Numbered from the stretch's first letter, positions 1-8,934 are shown. The stretch: DNA of 64,000 nt from an uncultured Bacteroidales bacterium (GCA_903885595.1 CAISJJ010000250.1:1-64000); one strand, 5' to 3'. Translations and numbers: made by a program. Notes: generated by a model from the sequence alone, not told the origin.

Positions 1-132
1 ATCTATTATTCTTATGGAAAATCGAAGACAATATTCCCCGAGAATACACTTGAACAAACCAACTCTTCATTCGGATTTGGCTTCAGCAACAATTTTGCCA
101 GTTTATCCCTGGCTTATCGGTTCGGAAAATAA
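1..132 (+). CDS. C-terminal end of an outer-membrane beta-barrel-like protein (partial)
   Basis: An open frame runs from base 1 to a TAA at 130-132 and encodes the last 43 residues of a protein that starts outside the window. The tail FASLSLAYRFGK alternates hydrophobic and polar residues and has an aromatic residue close to the end, as in the last strand of outer-membrane barrels. No motif allows a family name. It is convergent with the next gene, with only 7 bases between the stop codons. The coding call is reasonable; the barrel assignment is an inference from the tail only. Confidence 0.55.
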   Translation: MYYSYGKSKTIFPENTLEQTNSSFGFGFSNNFASLSLAYRFGK

Positions 133-139
133 ACGGTTT

Positions 140-679
140 TCAGAATAATTTTTGCAGTTCTTTTTTTATCTCTTCAATGGCTGTATCCACTGGTAGTTTA
201 CCCCTTGCAACAGACATTTCAAAAATCTCTTTAACAAGCTCTGAGGAGGGGGCTGATTCCATGGTTCTGGCAGATGCCTGGTTTATCATTGAAATGGTCT
301 CCTCTTTTGCATTCCTGATCAGTTCCCAGGCATGCTGGGAAACATACAATTGTTGAGACAGGTTATATTCAAATTCTTCACGAATCGTTCTTGCAAGTAT
401 AGACTGCAATTGTAAAGCAGATAAATCAGGGCCATTGAGCCGCATTACCATGTTCGACGGATGTATCCGTTCAAGGAACAGGACAAACCGTTCATAAGCC
501 TGTAAACGCAATGGAAGAATTGTTACATGATCCTGGCTGTTCCCTGCACCGGGAGCAGGTTTCCGGGTTTGCTTCAGGTAATACCACAAAAGGAAAAAAG
601 CGCCTCCGAAAACAAAAAGAAACCGGAGAAATCCTCCGATGAGGTGAAAAAGAGATGGATGAACCATTGGATGATACAT
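140..679 (-). CDS. Small membrane-anchored protein, DUF7935-like
   Basis: The product has 179 residues. Residues about 10-34 form one strongly hydrophobic segment (FLRFLFVFGGAFFLLWYY), followed by a short basic stretch and a soluble helical domain that would face the cytoplasm. The stretch LPLRLQAYERFVLFLERI resembles an uncharacterised Bacteroidota family that I associate with DUF7935; that name is from memory and unchecked. No catalytic motif is visible and the function is unknown. It stands alone, convergent with the barrel gene and divergent from the aminotransferase. The overlapping ORFs at 492-698 and 527-754 are shadows. Confidence 0.8.
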   Translation of the reverse strand: MYHPMVHPSLFHLIGGFLRFLFVFGGAFFLLWYYLKQTRKPAPGAGNSQDHVTILPLRLQAYERFVLFLERIHPSNMVMRLNGPDLSALQLQSILARTIREEFEYNLSQQLYVSQHAWELIRNAKEETISMINQASARTMESAPSSELVKEIFEMSVARGKLPVDTAIEEIKKELQKLF

Positions 680-775
680 AAACTGAAATTTGTTTCAAAG
701 TTACGAAAACCAGTGAAAAGTCAAAAGAGGCTCTCTTTTTTTCCTATTTCCTAACCTGCACTCACTAATTTTTTC

Positions 776-783
776 TAAATTTG
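776..783 (+). promoter_or_regulatory. Bacteroidota -7 element upstream of the aminotransferase
   Basis: TAAATTTG matches the Bacteroidota -7 consensus TAnnTTTG exactly and lies 35 bases before the ATG at 819, which would leave a leader of about 28 bases. No clear TTG/TTTG -33 element is visible at the expected distance, so the call rests on one box. Confidence 0.5.
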
Positions 784-818
784 TTCTTTTTTTACAAAAA
801 CTTCATTCTCACTATTTT

Positions 819-2021
819 ATGACAACACTCGCTAACAGAATTCAGTATCTGGCCGAAAGTGAAACCCTGGCCATGTCGCGCAAGAGCCGCGAACTCAAAG
901 CTGAAGGGCACGACGTAATTAACCTGAGTCTGGGGGAGCCCGATTTCTATACTCCCGACTATATTAAAAATGCAGCAAAGGAGGGTATTGACCAGAATTT
1001 TACCTTTTATTCGCCGGTGGCCGGATATGAAGATCTGCGCAAGGCAATTTGTACCAAACTGAAACGAGACAACAATCTTGATTACGACTGCAACCAAGTC
1101 GTTGTCTCTACCGGCGCCAAACAATCGATTGCCAATGTCATGCTCAGCCTCATTAATCCGGGAGATGAGGTTTTGGTTCCGGCGCCCTATTGGGTTTCCT
1201 ATAAAGAAATAATCAAGGTGGCCGAAGGCAAGGCGGTTTTTATCCCGGCCACGATCGAAAATAATTTCAAGGTCACCCCTCAGCAGCTGGAAGCTGCAAT
1301 AACGCCCAAAACAAAGTTGCTGATCTATAGCTCACCGTGCAATCCGACTGGTTCAGTTTACACCCGTGAAGAGCTGAAGGGCATTGCCGAGGTAATGGTT
1401 AAATACCCGGAGATTACCATTGTTGCCGACGAGATATATGAACATATCAATTTTGTCGGGAAGCATGAGAGTATCTGCCAGTTTGATTTTATTAAGGACC
1501 GTGTTGTACTTATCAATGGCGTTTCAAAGGGGTTCGCCATGACCGGATGGCGAATTGGTTTTATTGCTGCCCCGCTTGTTATTGCAAAAGCCTGTGACAA
1601 ACTCCAGGGCCAATTTACATCAGGGGCCTCATCCATTGCCCAGCGTGCAGCATTGAAGGCATTCATCACTGAGCCTTCCAGCACGCCCGACATGAATACC
1701 ATGCAACAGGCTTTTCGCGAACGCCGCGACCTGATGCTGCAATTATTATCCGAAATCCCAGGAATGAAATTAAATCACCCTGATGGTGCCTTTTACATTT
1801 TTCCTGATATTTCCTGGTATTTCGGTAAGACCGACGGAAAAACCACCATTAATAACGCGAATGATTTGTGCATGTACCTGCTCAATAAGGTTTTTGTTGC
1901 CCTGGTTCCCGGCGACGCGTTTGGCGACCCGAATTGCCTTCGCTTCTCCTATGCAACAAGCAAGGATAAACTCACCGAAGCGGTTAGAAGGATTAAGGGT
2001 GCGTTGGCTGAACTAAAATAG
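819..2021 (+). CDS. aspC: Aspartate aminotransferase (PLP-dependent, class I)
   Basis: A fold-type I PLP aminotransferase of 400 residues, the usual length for the prokaryotic Ib subgroup. It interconverts aspartate and 2-oxoglutarate with oxaloacetate and glutamate in the cytoplasm. Visible landmarks are NLSLGEPDF near residue 35, STGAKQ at 97-102 (phosphate contacts), CNPTG at 174-178, the DEIY motif at 204-207, and SKGFAMTGWRIGF with the Schiff-base lysine at 237. The exact amino-acid preference (Asp, or also prephenate or aromatic substrates) cannot be read from sequence. The gene stands alone, 125 bases before PEP carboxykinase, which shares its oxaloacetate pool. An 8-bp repeat array starts inside its stop codon. 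Confidence 0.92.
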   Translation: MTTLANRIQYLAESETLAMSRKSRELKAEGHDVINLSLGEPDFYTPDYIKNAAKEGIDQNFTFYSPVAGYEDLRKAICTKLKRDNNLDYDCNQVVVSTGAKQSIANVMLSLINPGDEVLVPAPYWVSYKEIIKVAEGKAVFIPATIENNFKVTPQQLEAAITPKTKLLIYSSPCNPTGSVYTREELKGIAEVMVKYPEITIVADEIYEHINFVGKHESICQFDFIKDRVVLINGVSKGFAMTGWRIGFIAAPLVIAKACDKLQGQFTSGASSIAQRAALKAFITEPSSTPDMNTMQQAFRERRDLMLQLLSEIPGMKLNHPDGAFYIFPDISWYFGKTDGKTTINNANDLCMYLLNKVFVALVPGDAFGDPNCLRFSYATSKDKLTEAVRRIKGALAELK

Positions 2022-2051
2022 CGAGGTAGCGAAGTAGCGAGGTAGCGAAAT
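2020..2051. repeat. 8-bp tandem array (agcgaggt)x4
   Basis: Four octamers in a row (agcgaggt, agcgaagt, agcgaggt, agcgaaat). The array begins inside the TAG stop of the aminotransferase gene and ends with the agcgaaat variant. The same unit family recurs at 14473-14544 and 43963-44026. Confidence 0.9.
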
Positions 2052-2146
2052 TGCATAATGACAAAAGGTAAAATAATGTTGATACGTTGATTTTGATTTA
2101 TTTTATAATTTATTGATAATAGAAATTTAAAACTAAACCTGAAAAT

Positions 2147-3937
2147 ATGATAGTCAGTAAAAAAGTTGAAACCTGGGTGAAAGAATGGTCTGATCTCTGT
2201 CAACCCGATGCAATCCATTATTGTGATGGATCAGAAATGGAGAATCAGAAATTACTGGATATGATGGTCAGCACCGGCATGGCTATAAAACTGAACGAGG
2301 CAAAACGCCCGGGAAGTTATTATTTCCAGAGCGACCCTAGTGATGTGGCACGCGTTGAAAATCGCACCTTTATTTGTTCTGCAAGGAAGGATGATGCCGG
2401 ACCGACAAACAACTGGATGGACCCCGCGGAAATGAAGAAAATCCTGACAGAGGAGTATCGTGGTTGTATGAAAGGACGTACAATGTACGTAATTCCTTTC
2501 AGTATGGGACCGCTTGGTTCTAAAATAGCCCATATCGGGATTCAGATCACCGATTCACCCTATGTGGTTGTAAATATGCGTATCATGACTCGGATGGGTA
2601 AGGCCGTTCTTGACATACTGGGAGATGGTGATTTTGTTCCCTGCATCCATTCTGTTGGCGCTCCATTGCAACCAGGGCAAAAGGATGTAAAATGGCCCTG
2701 TGCCCCTATCGAGAAGAAATATATTTCTCATTTCCCCGACACCAACGAAACATGGTCGTTTGGCAGTGGTTATGGCGGCAATGCCCTTCTTGGCAAAAAA
2801 TGCTTTGCCCTGCGCATTGCATCCAATATGGCGCACCGTGAAGGGTGGCTCGCCGAGCATATGCTGATCATGGGCATCACAAATCCCCAGGGAGTTAAAA
2901 GATATGTCGCTGCTGCCTTTCCCAGCGCCTGCGGAAAGACAAACCTTGCGATGCTAATTCCTAATATTCCGGGATGGAAGGTGGAAACCGTCGGAGATGA
3001 CATTGCCTGGATGAAATTTGGGGCTGACGGCAGGCTCTATGCAATTAACCCGGAAGCCGGTTTCTTTGGCGTTGCTCCGTTTACATCCATGGAAACCAAT
3101 CCCAACGCCATGTTATCCTGCAAGGCCAATTCGATTTTCACCAATACCGGCCTCACGCCTGACGGAGACATCTGGTGGGAAGGCATCGGCTCAGAAATTC
3201 CTGAGGGAACCATTACCTGGACCAATGATATCTACAACAAGGAAAGTGGCAAACCTGCAGCCCATCCGAATGCAAGGTTCACCGCACCTGCAAAACAATG
3301 CCCGGTAATAGACAAAGACTGGGAAAACCCTAACGGAGTGCCCATTTCAGCATTCCTGTTCGGAGGCCGTCGGCCAGGTACAGTGCCTTTGGTTTACCAG
3401 TCTTTTGACTGGAATCATGGAGTGTTTATGGGCTCGATCGTTGGATCGGAGGTTACAGCCGCGGCCATCGGATTAAAAGCTGGTGTGCGCCGCGACCCTT
3501 TTGCCATGCTTCCTTTCTGCGGATATCATATGGGTGATTACTTCGGACACTGGGTGAATATAGGAAACAATGCCCCTGATGTCTCAAAACTTCCAAAGAT
3601 TTTCAACGTTAACTGGTTCCGCAAAGGACCTGACGGTAAATTCCTGTGGCCAGGTTATGGCGACAATATCCGTGTGCTGAAATGGATCTTTGAACGCGTG
3701 GAAGGTACAGCCGGCGCAACTGAAACACCGATCGGACTCATACCTGAGAAGGAATCCATCAACATCAGCGGACTTAGTGGCGTCGCTGATAAAATGGATG
3801 ATATTCTAAAAGTCAATCAAAAGGAATGGCTCGATGAGTGCGAACTGATTGCTGAGCACCAGGCTCAATTTGGCGACAGGTTACCGAAAGAAATGTCGGA
3901 ACAGTTTGAAAATTTGAAATCAAGATTAAACGGGTAA
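2147..3937 (+). CDS. pckG: Phosphoenolpyruvate carboxykinase (GTP)
   Basis: GTP-type PEP carboxykinase of 596 residues, close to the usual length of about 600. It converts oxaloacetate and GTP to PEP, CO2 and GDP, a gluconeogenic step, or runs in reverse as an anaplerotic step in anaerobes. The P-loop FPSACGKTN is at residues 258-266 and contains the reactive cysteine (Cys262) typical of the GTP class. [16 protein letters not shown] and the substrate-binding region near [17 protein letters not shown] are also present. The ATG at 2147 fits the family N-terminus. Cobalamin adenosyltransferase follows 6 bases after the stop, so the two genes are probably cotranscribed. Confidence 0.96.
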   Translation: MIVSKKVETWVKEWSDLCQPDAIHYCDGSEMENQKLLDMMVSTGMAIKLNEAKRPGSYYFQSDPSDVARVENRTFICSARKDDAGPTNNWMDPAEMKKILTEEYRGCMKGRTMYVIPFSMGPLGSKIAHIGIQITDSPYVVVNMRIMTRMGKAVLDILGDGDFVPCIHSVGAPLQPGQKDVKWPCAPIEKKYISHFPDTNETWSFGSGYGGNALLGKKCFALRIASNMAHREGWLAEHMLIMGITNPQGVKRYVAAAFPSACGKTNLAMLIPNIPGWKVETVGDDIAWMKFGADGRLYAINPEAGFFGVAPFTSMETNPNAMLSCKANSIFTNTGLTPDGDIWWEGIGSEIPEGTITWTNDIYNKESGKPAAHPNARFTAPAKQCPVIDKDWENPNGVPISAFLFGGRRPGTVPLVYQSFDWNHGVFMGSIVGSEVTAAAIGLKAGVRRDPFAMLPFCGYHMGDYFGHWVNIGNNAPDVSKLPKIFNVNWFRKGPDGKFLWPGYGDNIRVLKWIFERVEGTAGATETPIGLIPEKESINISGLSGVADKMDDILKVNQKEWLDECELIAEHQAQFGDRLPKEMSEQFENLKSRLNG

Positions 3938-3943
3938 AAATGT

Positions 3944-4504
3944 ATGCCCGAAGAATTTAAGATATACACCAAAGGTGGCGATAAGGGAGAAACCTCCCTG
4001 CTGGGAGGTACCCGTGTCTCAAAGAGCCATGATCGGGTTGAAGCCTACGGTAATATTGATGAGCTGAATTCATTTATCGGGTTGATCCGTGATCAGGATA
4101 TTAATGCCCGCTACAAAGAGGTGCTGATCAGGGTTCAGGAAGATCTTTTTGTTGCCGAGGCTTTAATTGCGCGTGATCCTGAAAAGCAGACACGTGAATT
4201 ACCTGTGTTCACTGAGGATGAGATCACGATGCTGGAGAAGGAGATTGATGCAATGAATGAAGAACTTCCGCCATTAACCAATTTTATTCTCCCGGGGGGC
4301 CACACGGTCGTGTCGTTTTGCCACATTGCCCGCACAGTTTGTCGACGGGCTGAACGCTCCCTGATCAAATTAAACCTGATCAGCCCCGTCGAAGACATAA
4401 TAATCCGGCTCTTAAACCGTTTATCGGATTATTTGTTCGTTCTGGCTCGAAAAGTTGGCAAAGATACCGGTGCAATTGAATCACCCTGGATTACGAAAAA
4501 ATAA
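3944..4504 (+). CDS. Corrinoid (cob(I)alamin) adenosyltransferase, PduO type
   Basis: A PduO-family ATP:cob(I)alamin adenosyltransferase of 186 residues. It transfers the adenosyl group of ATP to reduced corrinoid to make coenzyme B12, for example for methylmalonyl-CoA mutase. The N-terminal YTKGGDKGETSLLGG (ATP-binding) and RVEAYGNIDELNSFIG are hallmarks, and CRRAER with the C-terminal LNRLSDYLFVLAR completes the signature. The family works as a trimer. It lies 6 bases downstream of pckG. No cobalamin riboswitch or cobalamin synthesis gene is visible nearby, so it probably serves imported or salvaged corrinoid. Confidence 0.93.
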   Translation: MPEEFKIYTKGGDKGETSLLGGTRVSKSHDRVEAYGNIDELNSFIGLIRDQDINARYKEVLIRVQEDLFVAEALIARDPEKQTRELPVFTEDEITMLEKEIDAMNEELPPLTNFILPGGHTVVSFCHIARTVCRRAERSLIKLNLISPVEDIIIRLLNRLSDYLFVLARKVGKDTGAIESPWITKK

Positions 4505-4507
4505 CAC

Positions 4508-4538
4508 TTGACTTTCTGATTTTTTTTTTATACTTTTG
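4508..4538 (+). promoter_or_regulatory. Bacteroidota promoter for the DUF2795 gene
   Basis: TTG at 4508-4510 and TACTTTTG at 4531-4538, separated by 20 bases, fit the -33/-7 pattern of the Bacteroidota housekeeping sigma factor. Start of transcription would fall near 4545, giving a leader of under 20 bases before the ATG at 4563. Confidence 0.65.
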
Positions 4539-4562
4539 CAAAAAATCCCAAAAAAGAAATAA

Positions 4563-4784
4563 ATGTATTGGACACTCGAATTGGCCTCAAAACTGGAAGA
4601 TGCTCCCTGGCCTGCCACCAAGGATGAGCTGGTCGATTGGGCAATCCGATCTGGCGCACCACAAGAGGTAATTGAAAATTTAAAGGAAATCGAAGATGAG
4701 GGGGAATCGTACGAACGGATTGAAGATATCTGGCCCGATTACCCTACCAAGGACGATTTCTTCTTCCATGAAGACGAATATTAA
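4563..4784 (+). CDS. DUF2795 domain protein
   Basis: A very acidic protein of 73 residues. WTLELASKLEDAPWPATKDELVDWAIRSGAP resembles the helical DUF2795 fold, in which a short domain with a WP..K.EL..YA pattern is common. The C-terminal half (EIDEGE-rich, then IWPDYPTKDDFFFHEDEY) is acidic and aromatic. The function of the family is not known. It has its own promoter and is convergent with rsmD, with an array of cgaatta heptamers filling the gap. Confidence 0.85.
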   Translation: MYWTLELASKLEDAPWPATKDELVDWAIRSGAPQEVIENLKEIEDEGESYERIEDIWPDYPTKDDFFFHEDEY

Positions 4785-4785
4785 T

Positions 4786-4806
4786 CGAATTACGAATTAC
4801 GAATTT
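4786..4806. repeat. 7-bp tandem array (cgaatta)x3
   Basis: Three heptamers (cgaatta, cgaatta, cgaattt) fill the gap between the convergent DUF2795 and rsmD genes; the last unit supplies part of the rsmD stop codon. Confidence 0.8.
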
Positions 4807-5353
4807 AAGGTAGCTCGTTTTTTCTCGTAAAAATGGTAAAGTTCACACTGCCATATTTTCGTTGCTGGGAAAACTGTGAATGCTGTTCAAAACGATAGCG
4901 TGATGAATGTTCCACAATCAACAGCCCGTCATCTTCCAGCAAACCTGAATTAAAAATCAAATCAGGTATTGATTCAATCCCTTCCAGGTCATAAGGCGGG
5001 TCAGCAAAAACCAGGTTGTATTTCGACCACATCCGTTTGATAAATACAAAGCTATTTGACTTAACTGGCTGGATATTCTTTGCTCCAAAATTTTCTGCGG
5101 TTTTTTTTAAAAAATCAATACATTTTTGATTCGAATCAACTGCAGTAACTTCAATCGCCCCCCGTGAAAGAAACTCAAAAGCAATACTCCCGGTACCGGT
5201 AAATAGATCCAGTACCCTCAGAGATTCAAAATCAACCATGTTGGCAAGTACGTTGAACAGCCCTTCCTTGGCGAAATCGGTCGTGGGTCGTACCGGCAGG
5301 TTCATGGGTGGCTGCAAACGCCTGCCCCTGTATATTCCGCTTACAATCCGCAT
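4805..5353 (-). CDS. rsmD: 16S rRNA (guanine966-N2)-methyltransferase RsmD
   Basis: A SAM-dependent methyltransferase of 182 residues that modifies G966 of 16S rRNA during 30S assembly. The N-terminus MRIVSGIYRGRRL followed by RPTTDFAKEGLFNVL is diagnostic. The SAM-binding motif DLFTGTGSIAFEFLSRG lies near residues 49-65 and the catalytic DPPY motif (FADPPYDL) near 116-123. The start overlaps the end of the DUF3822 gene by 13 bases, so translation of the two is probably coupled, an arrangement I associate with this phylum. Confidence 0.95.
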   Translation of the reverse strand: MRIVSGIYRGRRLQPPMNLPVRPTTDFAKEGLFNVLANMVDFESLRVLDLFTGTGSIAFEFLSRGAIEVTAVDSNQKCIDFLKKTAENFGAKNIQPVKSNSFVFIKRMWSKYNLVFADPPYDLEGIESIPDLIFNSGLLEDDGLLIVEHSSRYRFEQHSQFSQQRKYGSVNFTIFTRKNELP

Positions 5354-6234
5354 GAGAAAAAATTCAGCAAAGGATAATAGGACTGGGGTGGCAACTGGTT
5401 CAGGATGTAACTGTATTTAAACACTTCATTCCTTTTCCCAAATTCAACATGGCGCACGTATTTGAAGAGTAATTCAAATAATCCTGAACCTTTCTCGACA
5501 TTTCCCAGCAGGACAAGGGGCATCATCTCGGGATTAAAGTTAAGTTGTTCAAGGACAAAAACGAGATAATAAGCTACGTCTTCGGGGTTCTGAAAAGGAA
5601 AAGTATTGAAATAACTCATCTGGCGTCCGTCAAAGATCATCAGGTCAAAGAATTTTTCGCGAACATGGATGAATACCCGGTTTGCATTGATACGATTCTT
5701 GTAGTTGACCCAGATACTTTCAATCAGCACACTTGAAAAATGTACAACCTTCATATTGGGATAATGACCTCTGATTGCATTCAGTATGGGTACCGGGATT
5801 GCAAATACCTGATAAGAATCCATGGGGAGTAAATGATCAGCAAAGGCTACCTCCTCTTCCTTCTGTTGAAAACTGAACTTCAGGTAGTTTTCTTTTTCGC
5901 CTGCATCAAACAACTGGGCAGGAATCAGGGTGCTTTTTTTTCCCTCATAAGCAATTTTAACAGATTTATAATGATTCTTGAGCCAGGGCATCGCGTTCAG
6001 CACACTTTTCAGAAAATCATCGAATGATTGTTTGGAATTCGGATTGGTTTGCTGAGATTTAACTTCACTCCTGATCAATTGCTGGACCCCGAGATATTTA
6101 TTTCGTTTGAAATCGAGAATACAGTATGCAAAGCCTGACTCACTGAAAAGAACAGCTAACCCATAATTGTGGGTCTCCTGCAGATTGAATGACTCATCCA
6201 ATTTGTTAATTGCAACAGTAAACTGATCAGCCAT
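5341..6234 (-). CDS. DUF3822 family protein
   Basis: The product has 297 residues, with no signal peptide or membrane segment. It matches my recollection of DUF3822, a Bacteroidota family found next to rsmD and suspected to have an actin/RNase H-like fold related to PilM. Supporting features are the early strand-turn-strand pattern (AVLFSESGFAYCILDFKRNKYLG) and a second one near HFSSVLIESIWVNYKNRINANRVFIHV, as expected for a duplicated fold. No catalytic residues can be named. It overlaps rsmD by 13 bases and starts 9 bases after the DUF4010 gene ends, so three genes may share one transcript. Confidence 0.85.
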   Translation of the reverse strand: MADQFTVAINKLDESFNLQETHNYGLAVLFSESGFAYCILDFKRNKYLGVQQLIRSEVKSQQTNPNSKQSFDDFLKSVLNAMPWLKNHYKSVKIAYEGKKSTLIPAQLFDAGEKENYLKFSFQQKEEEVAFADHLLPMDSYQVFAIPVPILNAIRGHYPNMKVVHFSSVLIESIWVNYKNRINANRVFIHVREKFFDLMIFDGRQMSYFNTFPFQNPEDVAYYLVFVLEQLNFNPEMMPLVLLGNVEKGSGLFELLFKYVRHVEFGKRNEVFKYSYILNQLPPQSYYPLLNFFSCGL

Positions 6235-6243
6235 AAATAATTT

Positions 6244-7515
6244 CTAAACGATGATCAATACACCCATCGTAAATGCAATGATAAGAAGAAATCCCGAAAT
6301 CAGGTACACCCATGCTCCTTTCGCGGCAAAAAAGCATCCGTATACCATCTTCAGCACATTGTTGCTGATGATTGCCTGGAAGGTTGCCATTGCAACAACT
6401 TCCAGTTTTACCCCATATTTCCCCTGAAAAAGATTTATTAAAAAAGGATCAATATCAGTCAACCCGACAATATAGGAAAGCGCATTCAACCCTGGGGTGC
6501 CAAACCGGGTAAGCACTTCATAAGTAATAAAGGTGAAGGCTACATAGAGTGCGGTAAATATTAGGGCTACTTTGAATTCGAGGGGGTTTTTATCTGCCTG
6601 GAGTTCATCATCGCGCGTGGTAACCACCCGGTTTTTATATAACAGCACGAACAAGCCGATCATCAACGATAATAAAAACAGTCCCGTGAAATATGGCCAG
6701 ACAATGTCAAAAAGTAAAGGGCTGAAGATAAGAATCAGAATCAGGATACGCAGATACATCAATGCTGTTGCAAAGATGATCCCCGCCATATACTGGTTCA
6801 GATGCTGCGGTTCTTTCCTGCTTTTTTTTGCAAGGATAATGGTGGTTGCCGTGCTTGAATAAAGACCACCGAGAATACCTGAAAGAATGATGCTTGCATT
6901 TGGGAAAATGAACTTCTTTAAAAGATAGCTGCTATATGAAATAGACGAGATCACCACAATTGCAAGCCAGATTTTATAAGGAGTGAGGCTCAAGCCTTTG
7001 ACGATAGGGCCATCAGGTAAAATTGGCAGGATTACCCCGGCAATGATCAGGAATTTCGCCAGGGTGATAAATTCATACCTGTCGAATTTTTGTGAAATTG
7101 TAGCAAATGTTTCCTTTAACTCAGTAAATATCAGCACCGTGACCACAATAAGCAGCACCATCCACTGAGGCTGGGTAATAACCAGTGGTCCAATGCAGTA
7201 GGTTATCAGCGCCACGAAAATGGTGGTAGCTCCGTAATCTTTCAAATCCCTGATGTGATAATAATAAGATATTCCCATCACCATTGCTAAAACCAGGCCA
7301 CCGCCCATGAACATTATTCCCTGAGGCCAGTCAAGAAGGTAGAGTATATATCCAAGTATGCCGATAAAGGTAAAGGTCCTGTCTGTCCCAAAAGTACGCT
7401 CTGATTCATGAGCCTGGCTGTGCAACCGTCGCTGCGACAATCCGATCAGCAGCGAAAATACGGTAACCAGAACGAAGTTTATAAGTGTCTTGGGAATGGT
7501 TCCTATGAGTTCCAC
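6244..7515 (-). CDS. MgtC/SapB-like membrane protein with DUF4010
   Basis: A polytopic membrane protein of 423 residues with about twelve hydrophobic segments. The N-terminal third (LIGLSQRRLHSQAHESERTFGTDRTFTFIGILGYIL) has the conserved GLERE/RTF pattern of the MgtC/SapB family. The rest matches DUF4010, with GGLYSSTATTIILAKKS and the terminal VGLTDIDPFLINLF region. The transported species is unknown; MgtC relatives are linked to magnesium or phosphate homeostasis, which is only a hint. It is the first gene of a probable operon with DUF3822 and rsmD. Confidence 0.85.
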   Translation of the reverse strand: MELIGTIPKTLINFVLVTVFSLLIGLSQRRLHSQAHESERTFGTDRTFTFIGILGYILYLLDWPQGIMFMGGGLVLAMVMGISYYYHIRDLKDYGATTIFVALITYCIGPLVITQPQWMVLLIVVTVLIFTELKETFATISQKFDRYEFITLAKFLIIAGVILPILPDGPIVKGLSLTPYKIWLAIVVISSISYSSYLLKKFIFPNASIILSGILGGLYSSTATTIILAKKSRKEPQHLNQYMAGIIFATALMYLRILILILIFSPLLFDIVWPYFTGLFLLSLMIGLFVLLYKNRVVTTRDDELQADKNPLEFKVALIFTALYVAFTFITYEVLTRFGTPGLNALSYIVGLTDIDPFLINLFQGKYGVKLEVVAMATFQAIISNNVLKMVYGCFFAAKGAWVYLISGFLLIIAFTMGVLIIV

Positions 7516-7519
7516 GGGC

Positions 7520-7564
7520 TTTTACAGTTTACGATTTTTGATTTACGAATTATGAATTTTGATT
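7520..7564. repeat. 7-bp degenerate tandem array (tttacga/attttga)
   Basis: Successive heptamers tttacga, tttttga, tttacga, attatga and attttga fill the gap between the nuclease-like gene and the DUF4010 gene, running into the end of the former. Confidence 0.75.
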
Positions 7565-8014
7565 CAGCATTTTATAAGCCGGGACTTCCTTCAAAAAGGT
7601 ATAAGTCCTGGTCTGATGATCTATTTTGCAGGCATAATGTGTCAACCCATTGGTAACCAATATATATTCAACTGTCAACGTCATGTTATACATGGCGACC
7701 TGGTCAAAAACAGCCTGTGTGATCTCAATTGTTGGCGCTTTGCACTCGACCACAAGACATGGATTTCCATCGGCAAGATAGGCAAGTATGTCAAACCGCT
7801 TCTTCAGCCCATTATAGGTAATAGCTGCTTCAACCACGATAAGCGATGCCGGGTAGCCAAGTTGCCTGATCATGTAATTCAGAAAATGCTGCCGAACCCA
7901 TTCTTCCGGCGTGAGCCTGACATACTTTTTCCTTATTTCGTCAAAAATTTCTCTTTTCCCGTTTTCCGCTTGGCGAACACGGGCATCATATACCGGTAAA
8001 TTGAGTTCCTGCAT
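7550..8014 (-). CDS. Solitary HsdR N-terminal (PD-(D/E)XK) domain protein
   Basis: From the ATG at 8014 the protein has 154 residues; the ORF track adds 12 upstream codons, but MQELNLPVYD is the natural start. It resembles the HsdR_N domain of type I restriction subunits. The core KKRFDILAY followed by CLVVECKAP gives the D...ExK nuclease motif. No helicase domain and no hsdM or hsdS are nearby, so it is not part of a restriction system here. I recall stand-alone copies next to holA in many Bacteroidota. A nuclease or nucleic-acid-binding role is inferred. It is divergent from the AMP nucleosidase gene. Confidence 0.85.
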   Translation of the reverse strand: MQELNLPVYDARVRQAENGKREIFDEIRKKYVRLTPEEWVRQHFLNYMIRQLGYPASLIVVEAAITYNGLKKRFDILAYLADGNPCLVVECKAPTIEITQAVFDQVAMYNMTLTVEYILVTNGLTHYACKIDHQTRTYTFLKEVPAYKMLNQNS

Positions 8015-8085
8015 GGCGCTTCCAATACAAATGTACATGACATTTTTCAATTTCTGACAGATGAAAGAAAATCTGACAAATCCTG

Positions 8086-8093
8086 TATCTTTG
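8086..8093 (+). promoter_or_regulatory. Bacteroidota -7 element upstream of AMP nucleosidase
   Basis: TATCTTTG matches TAnnTTTG exactly and lies 47 bases before the chosen ATG at 8140. The palindrome at 8104-8118 would then fall in the 5' leader of the transcript. No clear -33 box is visible. Confidence 0.5.
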
Positions 8094-8103
8094 CAGGTAT
8101 CTC

Positions 8104-8118
8104 CACCCTGTCAGGGTG
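8104..8118. repeat. Palindrome CACCCTGTCAGGGTG (dispersed family)
   Basis: A perfect 15-bp palindrome with a single central base, in the leader of the AMP nucleosidase gene. The core CCCTG(A/T)CAGGG recurs at 28668-28712 and 52218-52232, always outside coding sequence. Confidence 0.75.
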
Positions 8119-8139
8119 TCAAGTAACATTCAACATACG

Positions 8140-8913
8140 ATGAAAACTAAAAAAGAGATTGTTGATGATTGGTTGCCACGTTACACTGGTACCAATCTCG
8201 ATGAATTTGGTGACTTTATCCTGCTGACTAATTTTAACCGTTACCTTGATCTTTTTTCTAAATGGTATAATGTTCCGATCATTGGCAAAGACAAAGCAAT
8301 GCCGAGTGTGACAAACGGACGTATCACCCTGATCAATTTCGGTATGGGCAGTCCCAATGCAGCTACCATCATGGATCTGCTGAGCGCTATCGGCCCGAAA
8401 GCTGCCCTGTTCCTGGGTAAATGCGGTGGCCTTAAGAAAAAATGCAAGGTAGGCGATATGATCATTCCGATAGCTGCCATCAGGGGCGATGGAACCTCAG
8501 ATGATTATTTTCCGGAACGAGTTCCTGCCCTACCTGCCTTCAATCTTCAAAAAATAGTTTCAACCGTAATTCTGAATCACCGGAAAAACTACTGGACCGG
8601 AACGGTTTATACAACCAACCGAAGGGTTTGGGAATATGATGAGCAGTTTAAAGAGCACTTGCGCATTACCAGGGCGATGGCAATTGATATGGAATCGTCA
8701 ACCCTGTTTATGGTTGGATTTGCCAATGAGATCCCAACCGGGGCACTCCTGCTTGTTTCAGACCAACCCATGGTTGGCCGGGGTATTAAAACCCAGGTCA
8801 GCGATAAAAGGGTAACCGAAAAATATGCAGAAGAGCATCTGCACATAGGCGTGGATGCAATGAATGACCTCATTGACAAGAAGCTATCAGTTAAGCATCT
8901 AAGGTTCGATTAA
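8140..8913 (+). CDS. AMP nucleosidase (short Bacteroidota form)
   Basis: From the ATG at 8140 the product has 257 residues. The ORF track begins at a GTG inside the palindrome 24 bases upstream, which is less likely. It belongs to the nucleoside phosphorylase/hydrolase fold. Landmarks are FGMGSPNAATIMDLL, LGKCGGL, the IPIAAIRGDGTSDDYFP segment, and AIDMESSTLFMVGF, in which the DMES motif contacts the ribose. It hydrolyses AMP to adenine and ribose 5-phosphate and so affects the adenylate pool. The short form lacks the regulatory N-terminal domain of the E. coli enzyme. holA follows after 21 bases. Confidence 0.88.
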   Translation: MKTKKEIVDDWLPRYTGTNLDEFGDFILLTNFNRYLDLFSKWYNVPIIGKDKAMPSVTNGRITLINFGMGSPNAATIMDLLSAIGPKAALFLGKCGGLKKKCKVGDMIIPIAAIRGDGTSDDYFPERVPALPAFNLQKIVSTVILNHRKNYWTGTVYTTNRRVWEYDEQFKEHLRITRAMAIDMESSTLFMVGFANEIPTGALLLVSDQPMVGRGIKTQVSDKRVTEKYAEEHLHIGVDAMNDLIDKKLSVKHLRFD

Positions 8914-8934
8914 GAGAACGATCATTAAATCCAT

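Noticed and set aside
3944-4504. Cobalamin riboswitch near the adenosyltransferase gene
   Set aside because: Only 6 bases separate it from pckG, and no B12-box-like sequence is visible upstream of pckG.
7550-8014. Type I restriction-modification system
   Set aside because: Only an HsdR_N-like domain is present; no methylase, specificity or helicase gene is nearby.
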